A DNA stretch of 64,000 bases from Paenibacillus crassostreae (GTDB taxonomy: Bacteria > Bacillota > Bacilli > Paenibacillales > Paenibacillaceae): the NCBI RefSeq assembly GCF_001857945.1, contig NZ_CP017770.1, positions 1,240,001 through 1,304,000 on the forward strand, given 5' to 3'. Both the position numbers and the translations under genes were made by a program. Shown here one piece after another: positions 36,700-46,759 of this stretch. The stretch's first letter is position 1, and each line of letters starts with the position of its first letter. The notes under the pieces were generated by a model. It had not been told where the DNA came from. It worked only from the letters and a program-made list of their open reading frames with translations, and did not search any database.

Positions 36700-38385
36700 A
36701 TGCGTCCAAAAAAAATGCGTTCAGACATGATAAAGAAGGGCTTTGACCGTGCACCTCACCGTAGTTTATTACGTGCAGCAGGCGTGAAGGAAGAAGATTT
36801 CGGTAAACCTTTTATCGCAGTGTGTAACTCTTATCTTGACATCGTTCCAGGACATATCCACCTTCAAGAATTCGGCAAGATCGTTAAGGAAGCGATCCGT
36901 GAAGCCGGAGGTGTTCCTTTTGAATTTAATACCATTGGTGTAGATGATGGGATTGCTATGGGGCATATCGGTATGCGCTACTCACTACCGAGTCGTGATA
37001 TTATCGCCGATTCAGTAGAAACGGTTGTTGCAGCACACTGGTTCGATGGTATGGTTTGTATCCCGAACTGTGACAAAATCACACCAGGTATGATGATGGG
37101 TGCGCTTCGCGTGAATATCCCAACCATCTTCGTTAGTGGTGGACCTATGAAAGCTGGTAAAGACAGTACCGGTCGCTCCATTTCCCTTACTTCTGTATTT
37201 GAAGGAGTTGGTGCTCACCAAGCTGGTACTTTATCCGATGAAGGTTTGCTAGAACTAGAACAATTTGGTTGTCCTACTTGTGGATCATGTTCCGGTATGT
37301 TCACAGCCAACTCCATGAACTGCCTTGCTGAAGGACTTGGACTTGCCCTACCAGGTAATGGAACCATTCTTGCAGTTGCTGAGGAACGGAAGGATTTCGT
37401 TAGACAGTCTGCCACACAATTGATGGAATTAATCAAGCTTGATATTAAGCCTAGAGATATCGTAACTTTGGATGCAATTGATAATGCCTTCGCACTAGAT
37501 ATGGCCATGGGTGGTTCTACCAATACCGTATTGCATACCCTAGCGTTGGCTCACGAAGCTGGTATTGATTACCCAATTGAACGAATAAATGAAGTCGCTA
37601 ACCGTGTGCCTCATTTAGCTAAACTTGCTCCTGCTTCAGACTGGCATATTGAAGATCTTCATAATGCTGGTGGTGTGAGTGCTATTATTCATGAACTTCT
37701 GAAGAAACCAGGTGCTTTTAACGGAGACTGTATTTCGGTATCTGCTAAAACACTACGCGAGAATGTTGAGGGTTGCGAGATCATAGATGAGAATGTCATC
37801 CATCCTCTTGACAATCCACACTCCGAACGCGGTGGACTAGCTGTTCTTTTCGGTAATCTGGCTCCAGGTGGATCCATTATTAAAGTAGGTGCTGTTGATG
37901 CTTCGGTAGGTGGGTATCATAAGGGTCCTGCTATCTGCTTCGATTCTCAAGATGAAGCACTATACGGAATTGCCAATGGTAAAGTAAAAGAAGGTCATGT
38001 TGTTGTCATTCGTTATGAGGGACCTAAGGGTGGTCCAGGAATGCCAGAAATGCTTGCACCTACTTCTCAAATCGTCGGTATGGGACTTGGTGCCAAAGTT
38101 GGTCTTATCACCGATGGTCGCTTCTCAGGTGCCTCTCGTGGAATAAGTATTGGACATATTTCTCCTGAAGCTGCTGAAGGTGGTCCTATCGCCTTCGTTG
38201 AAGATGGTGATATCATTGAGTTAGACCTTAACAATCGCACCATTCAACTTGAAGTTGATGATGCAGAATTTGAACGCCGTCGTGCAAATTGGAAAGGTTT
38301 CGAACCTAAAGTGAAAACAGGACTTCTTGCTCGTTACTCCAAACTGGTAACGAATGCAAGTTCCGGTGCTGTACTTAAAATCTAA
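36700..38385 (+). CDS. ilvD: Dihydroxy-acid dehydratase
   Basis: A 561-residue Fe-S dehydratase of branched-chain amino-acid and pantothenate synthesis. Cluster-ligand cysteines lie in [22 protein letters not shown] and [19 protein letters not shown]. Other motifs are [33 protein letters not shown] and [20 protein letters not shown]. The frame is open for 45 more codons upstream, but the ATG at 36700 has GGGGGA upstream and matches the family N-terminus ([13 protein letters not shown]). 6-phosphogluconate dehydratase was considered because eda is adjacent, but length and motifs fit IlvD. Confidence 0.93.
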   Translation: MRPKKMRSDMIKKGFDRAPHRSLLRAAGVKEEDFGKPFIAVCNSYLDIVPGHIHLQEFGKIVKEAIREAGGVPFEFNTIGVDDGIAMGHIGMRYSLPSRDIIADSVETVVAAHWFDGMVCIPNCDKITPGMMMGALRVNIPTIFVSGGPMKAGKDSTGRSISLTSVFEGVGAHQAGTLSDEGLLELEQFGCPTCGSCSGMFTANSMNCLAEGLGLALPGNGTILAVAEERKDFVRQSATQLMELIKLDIKPRDIVTLDAIDNAFALDMAMGGSTNTVLHTLALAHEAGIDYPIERINEVANRVPHLAKLAPASDWHIEDLHNAGGVSAIIHELLKKPGAFNGDCISVSAKTLRENVEGCEIIDENVIHPLDNPHSERGGLAVLFGNLAPGGSIIKVGAVDASVGGYHKGPAICFDSQDEALYGIANGKVKEGHVVVIRYEGPKGGPGMPEMLAPTSQIVGMGLGAKVGLITDGRFSGASRGISIGHISPEAAEGGPIAFVEDGDIIELDLNNRTIQLEVDDAEFERRRANWKGFEPKVKTGLLARYSKLVTNASSGAVLKI

Positions 38386-38389
38386 TCAT

Positions 38390-38468
38390 TGAACTTTTAC
38401 TTTTTTTATATTTTGATAAAGGGAGTGCCTCTTTTGTAGAATATTCTACGCTAGAGGTACTCCCTTTT
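38390..38468 (+). terminator. Terminator module A, copy 3 (diverged)
   Basis: GAACTTTTACTTTTTTTAT and ATTTTGATAAAGGGAGT align to the leaders at 16046 and 21047 with a few changes. The hairpin pairs AAAGGGAGT with ACTCCCTTT, and an inner GTAGAATATTCTAC palindrome extends it. TTTTTAT follows. Confidence 0.75.
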
Positions 38469-38531
38469 TATATTAATTATGAAATCATATAACATTATAA
38501 GACAAGGTCCTAGTCGATACATGAATTTTAA

Positions 38532-39911
38532 TCAGTGTGTAACATTGGCTAATTCAGGACTTTCAACAGGAATATCTTGGGGTACTATTTCTAAATTACT
38601 CTTACGATGAGAGCCACTCACCGAGAAATGCTCATTTAGATAATCCACAGGCATAATGATCATTTTCGGTACCAACTTACTAGGGGATTCCTTCAATCGT
38701 CCCTTTCCTGCTGGATGTATAATGCTCATCAGAATTTTCAAATATACATTCGTCGATTTAGCAAACCAACCATTCGGTAAATCCCGTATACTAAATCCGA
38801 ATTTCTCCGGTCCACGGTTGATCATACTCACCCCATAAAGTGCCTTAGCATTCCTGAATTCCGGATTGTCCATAAGCTGATAGGCTAATGCCGGTAATTC
38901 TTTCTCCATAGATCGAATCATTTGAATCGCTAGATGTACTTCTGAACGAGAATTCATACCTATATGGAATAACTTCTGATTATCAAAATGCAGTTCAATG
39001 ATGGATGATCCATTCTCTAATATTGAGCCATTGTCTAAAGTTACTGGTTTACCTTTATAGGGCCGAAGCCGATAATGAAGAAATGGATCTACTGGAGTTA
39101 CGGTCTTGAGTCGGAATATGAAATGAAACACTACTTCCCATAGTAACCACGCCTTAACAACTACATTCTTGGCAATTGATTGTTTCTTTTCTATTACATT
39201 GTCATTAGATTGAATCATCTCGTCAATTCGAATACTTTGCATTTGACGACGATTTGCTTCTTGCAGAACTCGTTCTAATGCGATAAGCATTTGTTTAGGA
39301 GCATCAGGATCAGCACCCATGGTTGATCCGCAATCATGTAGTAGCATAACTTCTCCAGGTACAAGTTTGTTCAACATTCGCTCTGTTAATTTATCTGCAC
39401 CAGTCTTCTCCCGCCAATCTCCGAACATAGATGACCATAATACTATTTTATATTGATCAAGTTTATAGAAATCAAACATATTTACAATTCCCCATGGTGG
39501 ACGATAATAGGTTGTTCTCTCGCCCGTTATTGAAAAAATGATCTCAGCCGTCATTCTAATTTGTTTACGTACAGTTCGCGGTTGCATAACCCAATTCGAC
39601 TTATGTTTATAGTTATGAATTCCAATAAGATGTCCTTCTTCATGTATCCTCTTTAATAAATCGGGATTTTGTTCAGCATGACTCCCTACTACAAAAAAGG
39701 TCGCTTTCGCATTATATCGCTTGAGTAAATCTAAAAGTTGGGGTGTATAACGTGGATCAGGTCCATCATCAAAAGTTAACGAGTAATCTCTTTCACTTTT
39801 CCCCTTCTGAAATGCTCTAAACCCAAATATACGAGTAATTATACCTGGAATAAATGCGTAGAAGATTGAAATATAAAATAACCAAAGCAACAAAGTCTGC
39901 ATAACATTCAC
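38532..39911 (-). CDS. Membrane-anchored polysaccharide deacetylase with extra C-terminal domain
   Basis: A 459-residue protein with an N-terminal hydrophobic segment (about 4-26) and a NodB deacetylase domain (about 40-225). Metal and catalytic motifs are SLTFDDGPD, HLIGIHNYKHKS and YYRPPWG. The remaining 230 or so residues form a second domain without a motif I can name; it resembles the tail of B. subtilis YkoP-like deacetylases only in outline. The substrate may be peptidoglycan, chitin-like or teichoic-acid glycan. The C-terminus is hydrophilic. Confidence 0.83.
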   Translation of the reverse strand: MNVMQTLLLWLFYISIFYAFIPGIITRIFGFRAFQKGKSERDYSLTFDDGPDPRYTPQLLDLLKRYNAKATFFVVGSHAEQNPDLLKRIHEEGHLIGIHNYKHKSNWVMQPRTVRKQIRMTAEIIFSITGERTTYYRPPWGIVNMFDFYKLDQYKIVLWSSMFGDWREKTGADKLTERMLNKLVPGEVMLLHDCGSTMGADPDAPKQMLIALERVLQEANRRQMQSIRIDEMIQSNDNVIEKKQSIAKNVVVKAWLLWEVVFHFIFRLKTVTPVDPFLHYRLRPYKGKPVTLDNGSILENGSSIIELHFDNQKLFHIGMNSRSEVHLAIQMIRSMEKELPALAYQLMDNPEFRNAKALYGVSMINRGPEKFGFSIRDLPNGWFAKSTNVYLKILMSIIHPAGKGRLKESPSKLVPKMIIMPVDYLNEHFSVSGSHRKSNLEIVPQDIPVESPELANVTH

Positions 39912-40074
39912 CTTCTTTTTCTGATTGACTTTGTTCAGCTATTCGGAAATATAAGCAAAAATCACTATCTCTTATTTTACCATAATTCTAAATCAATTAG
40001 GCATATTTTTAATAAACATGTACACAGATATGGATTATGTAATATCATATTCAAAAAGGAGATGAAATTACTTA

Positions 40075-41235
40075 ATGCTACCACTATATAAAAAATATTG
40101 GCGTACAATCTTTGATATTGCTCTAATCGCTCTTACCATTTTTCTAACCATGTTTATTTTCAGTAAGTTATATCAACTTGCTGCACCTGTGTTTTTATCT
40201 TTCATTATTTTTTTAATGATCGAACCATTAGCTAGATTTCTACATAAAAAAGGACTAAATAAAACATTGTCATCTGCTATATCTGTCCTATTGTTTATAC
40301 TCGTGATTCTTGGCATCTTATTAGGAGCTGGACTCATCGTCATCTCGCAAATTTCAAATCTTCAAGATAACTTACCTTATTACACCTTAATGATTCAAAG
40401 AGAATTCACACATTCCATGGGATATTTACATACCAAACTTGACCTGCTACCCCCGGGCATCCTGGAAAAATTAAATGAGTATTTTGCGTTATTAACTGAT
40501 TTCGCTTCCAACTTTATGGTCAATTCATTTAAGTATCTCGTTTCAATATTCAGTTCCTTCTCATCTTTCCTAGGAAATTTTGGTATCGCTATTATTTTAG
40601 CCTTTTTTCTGAGTTCTGAAATAGATAATTGGCGACGAATTGCACGAGAGAAATCACCTAAGACGATCAAGAATGCTTTTACTTTTCTAAAAGAAAATGT
40701 ATTTATATCTATCGGTTCATATCTAAAAGCCCAGTTAATCATGGTCATTATTTCTTTCGTTATTTTATATATCGGATTCTTAATATTAAATACTGGAAAT
40801 TCGCTAACCCTAGCACTAATCTGTGCACTTCTTGATATTCTACCTCTTGTCGGGGTACCCGTAATCTTCATACCGTGGATTATCTATTTATTTGTTGTGG
40901 GTAAGGTTGGTCTTGCCATCGGTCTAAGTGTACTTCTCATTATTGTTTTAGTCACACGTCAGTTGTTGGAGCCGAAAATTGCCGGAAATTCAATTGGTGT
41001 AACTTCAGCGTTCTTAATGCTCTCTTGTATGTTCATATCACTATCTCTATTCGGAATTGCTGGTTTAATTCTCTCACCAATACTTCTTATTCTAATCAAA
41101 GAGCTACTACAACAAGGATTCCTCCAACGCTGGATTAGACTTCCCCAGGAAGAATTCGAAGTATCCCCTTTTGACATGAGTCAACCTGCAGTCGCAGATA
41201 CACCATCGACAGAAGATAATACACCCATAATTTGA
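40075..41235 (+). CDS. AI-2E family membrane protein (YtvI-like)
   Basis: A 386-residue member of the AI-2E/PerM exporter family, with about eight hydrophobic segments and the family loop ALICALLDILPLVGVPVIFIP. B. subtilis YtvI has about this size; sporulation function is only possible by analogy. The ATG follows AAGGAGATGA. The last 18 codons, a hydrophilic tail (SQPAVADTPSTEDNTP), overlap the 3' end of the convergent penicillin-binding protein gene by 55 bp. Confidence 0.85.
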   Translation: MLPLYKKYWRTIFDIALIALTIFLTMFIFSKLYQLAAPVFLSFIIFLMIEPLARFLHKKGLNKTLSSAISVLLFILVILGILLGAGLIVISQISNLQDNLPYYTLMIQREFTHSMGYLHTKLDLLPPGILEKLNEYFALLTDFASNFMVNSFKYLVSIFSSFSSFLGNFGIAIILAFFLSSEIDNWRRIAREKSPKTIKNAFTFLKENVFISIGSYLKAQLIMVIISFVILYIGFLILNTGNSLTLALICALLDILPLVGVPVIFIPWIIYLFVVGKVGLAIGLSVLLIIVLVTRQLLEPKIAGNSIGVTSAFLMLSCMFISLSLFGIAGLILSPILLILIKELLQQGFLQRWIRLPQEEFEVSPFDMSQPAVADTPSTEDNTPII

Positions 41236-42980
41236 CCAAATAATGCTGTCGCCTTGTTGTTCACATCAGGATCAACATTCTGGAACAATACGGCGACAGC
41301 GTATTTCGGTTGTTCAACAGGTCCATATCCTATAAACCACTGATTATTCTTAGGACTTCCTTTCAATATAACTTGTGCTGTTCCAGATTTGCCAGCTAGT
41401 GTCCACTTAGCTCTAGACAAGGCTTGGCCAGTACCATCTGTAACCACTCTTCTCATCCATACACAGAGTAGCTTTGCTGTAGCAGGTTGAATACTGTTGA
41501 ATGTTTTCGGATAAGCATGCGGTTTCAATATTTGCATAACTTGTCCATTATGATACGAGATCCTTTCTAATATCCGTGGTGTTTGAACTTGACCTCCATG
41601 AAGTAAGGTTACCACCATATTAGCTGCTTGTAATGGTGTCATCGTTACATCTCTTTGTCCAATCCCCGTCTGAGCTCTCACACCTCCATCCATTGTTGTA
41701 GAAGAGGCGAAAATCTCCCCCGTCTCTTCATGATCTAATGGTATTAGTGAAGAATATCCTAGGACATCATGATCTTTCCATCCGATTCTTCTACCGACTC
41801 CCAAGGCTCGCGCAGTACGTGTTATTTGGTCTGAGTTCAGTCTCTCTGCTAACGTTGCAAATACTACATTACAAGATTTCGCATATGCTTGTTCCAATGT
41901 TAATTTCCCATGGCCTCCATCCTTCCAACAGGACAATCCATATCTTCCGTAATGACCATTACAATGAAATTCCTCATTAGGTGATGTTACCCCTGCCTCC
42001 AATGCGGCTGCTGCAATAACCGTTTTGAAGATAGATCCTGGAATCGCAGCTTGTAATGCTTTGTTATTCCATTCCCCTTGTTCTGGATCAATAGCCATTG
42101 GATTATAGAAAGGAGCAGATACCATAGCAACAATATCTGCGTTATTTGTGTCTAGTACAACGACCGCCCCTCGTTTCATTCCTGATTGTTCTGTCAGTCT
42201 CTCAATTTGTTGCTGAATTTGCTTATCAATCGTCGTTGTCAATCGTAATGGATAATATGAATTATTAGGCGCCTTTACATGAACTCCAATATCGGATAAT
42301 ACATTACTCCTGCTATCAACCGTATAATATGCAACTGTTGGTCCAACACCTTTTAATAATGGTTCTAATGTCTTCTCTAAACCTGATGCTCCATATTTCT
42401 TTATTACTCCCAAATCACTAGAGTTGGCAATTTTGGGTTGTTGTGATAAGTAACCCAACCATTGCATTCCTGAGGGAGTACCTCTATACCTCTTTCGATA
42501 TGGCAGTACTTTAATTCCATTCACATTTAGATCAGTAATTAGATTAGCTTGTGCTAATGTAAGAGAAATTGGAGTTTTTTCATTCACCTTAAGCAAGAAC
42601 ATAGGCTCTTGGAGATTTTGCCATAATTCATGAAAAGATTGAATGTCTATCCCTAAAGATTCTGCGATCTTCGTAATTTTTGAATCTACCGCTTCTCTCT
42701 TGATGGAGTCCCTATTTATAGGGAACAACACGACTGCTGGAATCGTTTCACCTGTTAATGACTCCCCATGACGGTCTGTAATCGTCCCTCGACCTGAATC
42801 TAACACAATTGCTCGTTCCCTTTGAAGCATAGACATCTCCTGGAGCGTATGATTGCTATTAGGTAATTGCATAGTACGCATAAAAAACTGGATATATGCC
42901 AAACGAAATACTAGAATCGCAATGCAAGCTGTTATTAGCATTAAACTGTAAAAGATTCTTTTCTTTTGTTGAGAGATCAT
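41181..42980 (-). CDS. pbpI: Class B penicillin-binding protein (PbpI-like transpeptidase)
   Basis: A 599-residue D,D-transpeptidase with an N-terminal membrane anchor (about 9-30). The dimerisation domain is followed by a transpeptidase domain whose three active-site motifs are SIFK (near residue 315), SCN and KSGT. Length and type fit B. subtilis PbpI (about 584). The frame extends to a TTG at 43007, but the ATG at 42980 with GAGGA 6 nt upstream is chosen. It overlaps the AI-2E gene at the 3' end by 55 bp, so a hairpin at its own 3' end is lacking and termination must occur inside the other gene. Confidence 0.88.
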   Translation of the reverse strand: MISQQKKRIFYSLMLITACIAILVFRLAYIQFFMRTMQLPNSNHTLQEMSMLQRERAIVLDSGRGTITDRHGESLTGETIPAVVLFPINRDSIKREAVDSKITKIAESLGIDIQSFHELWQNLQEPMFLLKVNEKTPISLTLAQANLITDLNVNGIKVLPYRKRYRGTPSGMQWLGYLSQQPKIANSSDLGVIKKYGASGLEKTLEPLLKGVGPTVAYYTVDSRSNVLSDIGVHVKAPNNSYYPLRLTTTIDKQIQQQIERLTEQSGMKRGAVVVLDTNNADIVAMVSAPFYNPMAIDPEQGEWNNKALQAAIPGSIFKTVIAAAALEAGVTSPNEEFHCNGHYGRYGLSCWKDGGHGKLTLEQAYAKSCNVVFATLAERLNSDQITRTARALGVGRRIGWKDHDVLGYSSLIPLDHEETGEIFASSTTMDGGVRAQTGIGQRDVTMTPLQAANMVVTLLHGGQVQTPRILERISYHNGQVMQILKPHAYPKTFNSIQPATAKLLCVWMRRVVTDGTGQALSRAKWTLAGKSGTAQVILKGSPKNNQWFIGYGPVEQPKYAVAVLFQNVDPDVNNKATALFGQIMGVLSSVDGVSATAG

Positions 42981-43047
42981 CGCTGTTCCTCTTCCATAGT
43001 TTTTCAATTATTATGTCCTGATCAATAATTTTCAGACCAAATATAAA

Positions 43048-43097
43048 AAAGTGGGTTGTCCTAAGTCATCGTAATGACTTATGAGACAACCCACTTT
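43048..43097 (-). terminator. Terminator of the chemoreceptor gene
   Basis: AAGTGGGTTGTC pairs with GACAACCCACTT around an inner AAGTCAT-ATGACTT stem. On the minus strand TTTTTTATATTT follows. Confidence 0.88.
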
Positions 43098-43115
43098 ATA
43101 TACTTACATTAGGTC

Positions 43116-45275
43116 CTAAACAGTAAATCTTGATAATGCTTCTTTAAGTTCTTTCGATACATTCTCCAATTTACTGGATAGTTGCACCAATTGATTACCG
43201 ATACTTTGTTGTTCATTGCTAAGTGAAGCAACTTCTTCCGAGGTTGCCGAAGATTCTTCAGCAACTGCACTGACATTGGACATCGCATCAGACAAAGTGG
43301 TTTGTGTCTGATTCAGTCCTTCAATGGACTGCGTTACCGAATCCAAACGTTGAATGAAGTCACCCATTTGCCCTTGAACTGAGACGAAAATTTCATTAGT
43401 ATCTTTTACAGCTGTCATTTGTTGCTGAAATAATGGATATGCCTCAGAAAGAGCATCTACCGTTTCATTCATCTCACCCATGATTTGATCTGTAATTTGA
43501 CCCACCATAGCAATAGACTGTCTTGACTGATCTGCTAATTGACGTATTTCATCAGCTACCACCATAAATCCTTTACCAGCTGATCCTGCACGTGCGGCTT
43601 CGATAGTAGCATTAAGAGATAGAATATTCGTCTGTTTCGTAATGTTTTGCAACACTTCTAGTACCTTATTAACTGACATTGTAGTTTCTTTCAGACCATC
43701 CACTTTCTTCATTAGTGAACGCGTCATATCCTCTGTCTGTTGTGTTTTATTCAGTAGGTCACTTAATTGCTTCGTACCTAACTCACTGGAATTTTCTACA
43801 TCACGAGCAGCTCTACCCATTTCATCATTTGAAGTAATTACCGTTTGCATTTGTTGTGAAATATGATCTGTCAACTCATTACCACGTTCTGCCTCTGTTG
43901 CGAGACTGCTAGCTCCATTCGCGATTTCTTCCGTAGCAACAGCGATTTCACGTGCAGAAAGTGCCGTTTTATTAGAAGCATCTGATAATTCAAGAGCCGT
44001 ATCAAGAACATCCTGAGCCGTATTATTCGTCTGGTTCACTAGATTAGTGATATGTTCCATCATCATATTGAAACTACCTGCTAGTTCTCCGATTTCATCG
44101 TTAGATTTATGTTTGGAGCGAACTAGAAGATTTCCTTTTGATCCTTCAATCATAAGATCCTTCAGATTAACAAGTGGCTTAGCAATCATTCGAACTAGCA
44201 ATAATCCGATTAGAACTGCAATAATTGCAACACCTATTGCTGCCCATATTGTAAAGGTTAGAATGCCTTGAGCATCCTTTACCAATTCAGATGTAGGGAG
44301 TGCACCTATCAATTTCCAACCCGTTGTTTCAATCGTGTTATGCACAACCAGGAATTCAGTGCCTGATTCATCTGTATCATTCAGATCTCCTGAGATCTCT
44401 GCCGCATCGATTATAAAGTTAAAGTCTGTTTTCGAGCCAGCCACATCATTCACACTAGAAGCAACAATCTGACCATCGGTCGTATCCATTTCTAACTTAC
44501 TGCCGTTACCCAGGTCAATTCCTCTCAGTTGCTCTTCTAGTACATCCGGTTTAAATTCAATGACGATAACAAATGGCTTCGTCACACCCGTTAAACTTTT
44601 AAGTGAACGTGCTAACCTAAAGTGCTTCGTGCCATCAGCAGCTACTTCTGTAGGAAGCCATGTAGATTTATTCTTATCCTGTAGTTCACTAAACCAAGTC
44701 TCTGAACGTACCGTTTCAACATCCGTAGAAACGCTCCCACTTGTGATTGCTCTCATCTCAGGGTCCGGCGGAACGACGAATAGCCCCTTAATTGAACTAT
44801 TGGCATTCACTTGATTGTTCAATTTATCATTAATCCCATTCGTTATTTCAAATATCTCATAGTCTGTCTTGCCAGGTTCAGATAGAGCTTCTACTAATGT
44901 CTGCATTTCTGAATCAAAGAATAATTGCATTGCAATATCTTCAAATTGACCAAGAATAATATCGATTTTTTCTGAAGTTTGAATAATGGTTTGCTTATTA
45001 GCGTTAGCTGCTGTATTTTCAATAGTATTTTTTGCTTTAACATAAGACATAATCCCTACGAGTAAAACAAAAGCTACAATTGCAGTGAAAAAAATTAGAA
45101 ATAGCTTAACTCCTACAGATTTCGACGGATTAAATTTCTTGAATTGATTCAATATATTATTATCATTATTGTTTTCCTTTGGTTTTTTATCCCTTTTAAA
45201 CTTATCCTTTACTTTCCCCCCCATCTTCTTTATTTCCTCAAGAGAATTCTGAACTTGTTTCTCTTTCTTCTTCAT
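43116..45275 (-). CDS. Methyl-accepting chemotaxis protein
   Basis: A 719-residue chemoreceptor. An unusually long basic cytoplasmic lead (about 1-53, rich in Lys and Asn) precedes the first membrane helix (about 55-77). A Cache-type extracellular sensor follows (about 80-335), then helix two (about 340-365), HAMP (about 366-420) and a long signalling coiled coil whose tip is [21 protein letters not shown] and [13 protein letters not shown]. The ligand is unknown. The ATG at 45275 is favoured over the one at 45281, which abuts AGGTGA. It is monocistronic. Confidence 0.92.
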   Translation of the reverse strand: MKKKEKQVQNSLEEIKKMGGKVKDKFKRDKKPKENNNDNNILNQFKKFNPSKSVGVKLFLIFFTAIVAFVLLVGIMSYVKAKNTIENTAANANKQTIIQTSEKIDIILGQFEDIAMQLFFDSEMQTLVEALSEPGKTDYEIFEITNGINDKLNNQVNANSSIKGLFVVPPDPEMRAITSGSVSTDVETVRSETWFSELQDKNKSTWLPTEVAADGTKHFRLARSLKSLTGVTKPFVIVIEFKPDVLEEQLRGIDLGNGSKLEMDTTDGQIVASSVNDVAGSKTDFNFIIDAAEISGDLNDTDESGTEFLVVHNTIETTGWKLIGALPTSELVKDAQGILTFTIWAAIGVAIIAVLIGLLLVRMIAKPLVNLKDLMIEGSKGNLLVRSKHKSNDEIGELAGSFNMMMEHITNLVNQTNNTAQDVLDTALELSDASNKTALSAREIAVATEEIANGASSLATEAERGNELTDHISQQMQTVITSNDEMGRAARDVENSSELGTKQLSDLLNKTQQTEDMTRSLMKKVDGLKETTMSVNKVLEVLQNITKQTNILSLNATIEAARAGSAGKGFMVVADEIRQLADQSRQSIAMVGQITDQIMGEMNETVDALSEAYPLFQQQMTAVKDTNEIFVSVQGQMGDFIQRLDSVTQSIEGLNQTQTTLSDAMSNVSAVAEESSATSEEVASLSNEQQSIGNQLVQLSSKLENVSKELKEALSRFTV

Positions 45276-45302
45276 GTACATTCACCTGCCAGTAAGTTAT
45301 GT

Positions 45303-45331
45303 ATAACGTTTCATAAAAATGTAAGCGTTAT
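45303..45331. repeat. Imperfect inverted repeat before the chemoreceptor gene
   Basis: ATAACGTTTCAT and ATGTAAGCGTTAT are near complements 4 nt apart, 28 bp upstream of the chemoreceptor start. Possible operator; the right half resembles cre at 12 of 14 positions. Confidence 0.4.
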
Positions 45332-45430
45332 ATTAGTAATACATATCTATTCGACAAAATCTTTGATACTCCTTTTTATTAAATAAAGTTATTGTGGAAA
45401 TAGCAGTTTTTGTCGAAAATAACAAAAAAG

Positions 45431-45454
45431 TCTGACGATAAATTCATCGTCAGA
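45431..45454 (-). terminator. Terminator of the U32 operon
   Basis: TCTGACGAT (45431-45439) pairs with ATCGTCAGA (45446-45454). On the minus strand CTTTTTTGTT follows directly. Confidence 0.88.
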
Positions 45455-45470
45455 TCATTTAAAATACATA

Positions 45471-46730
45471 TTATAGTTTCTTGCATCGCATCATATCATA
45501 GTAACTTACAGGTTGGTCAACCTTTATAACAACATTTTGCAGTGGATGTCTAGCTGCATCCAGCTCTTTACCATTCTCATCCCAAATCTTATCTACCACT
45601 TGCTTGAAGAATCTTCCACCCGGTCCAAAGAACTCTATTTGTTGCCCTGGTTTGAAATAATTACGCTGTTGTATCACTGCCGTACCGTTCTCTGCATTAT
45701 AGTCGAGTACCAATCCAGCAAAATCATACGGAGCAGCTTTTTCTTCAGGTTCATAAATATGATCTTCATGATCCGGAGTATCATGGAAAAACCCAGAATT
45801 TAATGGGCGATTCGCAGCTTTATTTATCTCATCAACCCATTCAGGCTTCAGTACATAATGTTCTGGATCTTCCATATAAGAATCAATGGCTTGACGATAT
45901 GCATTTACCACAGTAGCGACATAATGCAAAGATTTCATTCGTCCTTCAACCTTGAAACTATCAATACCCACTTCAATAAGTTCAGGGATACTATCTAACA
46001 TGCATAAATCTTTAGATCCCATTGAGAAGGCATTATCTTCAGGTTGATACATCGGAAGTTGTGTATCATTTTCTTCGAACAAATCATAACTCCATCGACA
46101 TGACTGACAGCAACCTCCGCGGTTAGAATCTCGATCCGTGAAATGATTTGAAAGTACACAACGCCCCGAATAAGACGAACACATAGCACCATGTATGAAT
46201 GCTTCTATCTCAATATTTACATGCTCTTTAATCTCAGCAATTTCCTTCAGACTGACTTCGCGTCCTAATACAACTCTAGGTAGTCCCTCTTCTTTCCAGA
46301 ACTTCACCGCTTGCCAATTCACAGTAGACTGCTGCGTACTTAAATGTACTTCTATTTCTGGAACTGCACGCTGTGCAACTTCAATAATAGCTGGGTCCGC
46401 AGTAATAATGGCCGAAATTCCAACTTCATGAAGCTTGAGCAAATATTCTTCAATACCCTCTAAATCTTCGTTATGTGCATATATATTGGTAGCAACAAAC
46501 ACCTTAGCTCCATATTTTTGCGCGAATTCTACACCTTCACGCATTTCATCAAAACTAAAATTGTCTGCATTTGAACGTAAGCCATACTTTTGCCCACCAA
46601 TATAGACTGCATCAGCTCCATAATGGACTGCAAATTTCAGCTTTTCTAAGTTACCTGCAGGTGCTAATAGCTCCGGTCTATCTAGACGATTTCGTTTACC
46701 TCTATATCTTGGTTGAGTCTTTACTTCCAT
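45471..46730 (-). CDS. trhP2: U32 family protein, TrhP2-like (tRNA 5-hydroxyuridine synthesis)
   Basis: A 419-residue U32-family protein similar to B. subtilis YrrO (TrhP2), which with YrrN makes 5-hydroxyuridine at tRNA position 34 from prephenate. The family core is RPELLAPAGNLEKLKFAVHYGADAVYIGG (quoted here in part: LLAPAGNLEKLKFAV). Conserved cysteines lie in GAMCSSYSGRCVLSNH, CCQSCRWSYDL and KDLCML, as expected for Fe-S binding. The frame overlaps the upstream gene from 46763, but the ATG at 46730 with GAGGTGG is chosen. Confidence 0.88.
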   Translation of the reverse strand: MEVKTQPRYRGKRNRLDRPELLAPAGNLEKLKFAVHYGADAVYIGGQKYGLRSNADNFSFDEMREGVEFAQKYGAKVFVATNIYAHNEDLEGIEEYLLKLHEVGISAIITADPAIIEVAQRAVPEIEVHLSTQQSTVNWQAVKFWKEEGLPRVVLGREVSLKEIAEIKEHVNIEIEAFIHGAMCSSYSGRCVLSNHFTDRDSNRGGCCQSCRWSYDLFEENDTQLPMYQPEDNAFSMGSKDLCMLDSIPELIEVGIDSFKVEGRMKSLHYVATVVNAYRQAIDSYMEDPEHYVLKPEWVDEINKAANRPLNSGFFHDTPDHEDHIYEPEEKAAPYDFAGLVLDYNAENGTAVIQQRNYFKPGQQIEFFGPGGRFFKQVVDKIWDENGKELDAARHPLQNVVIKVDQPVSYYDMMRCKKL

Positions 46731-46759
46731 TTTCTGAACCACCTCACATATGACTGTAA

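Noticed and set aside
37215-37523. Minus-strand frame of 102 codons inside ilvD
   Set aside because: Antisense shadow of a conserved gene, without a start signal.
36700-38385. Edd (6-phosphogluconate dehydratase) instead of IlvD
   Set aside because: Adjacent eda made this attractive, but 561 residues and the motif set fit IlvD.
45318-45331. cre-like TGTAAGCGTTATAT before the chemoreceptor
   Set aside because: Final CA is missing, so only 12 of 14 positions match; kept only as part of an imperfect inverted repeat.
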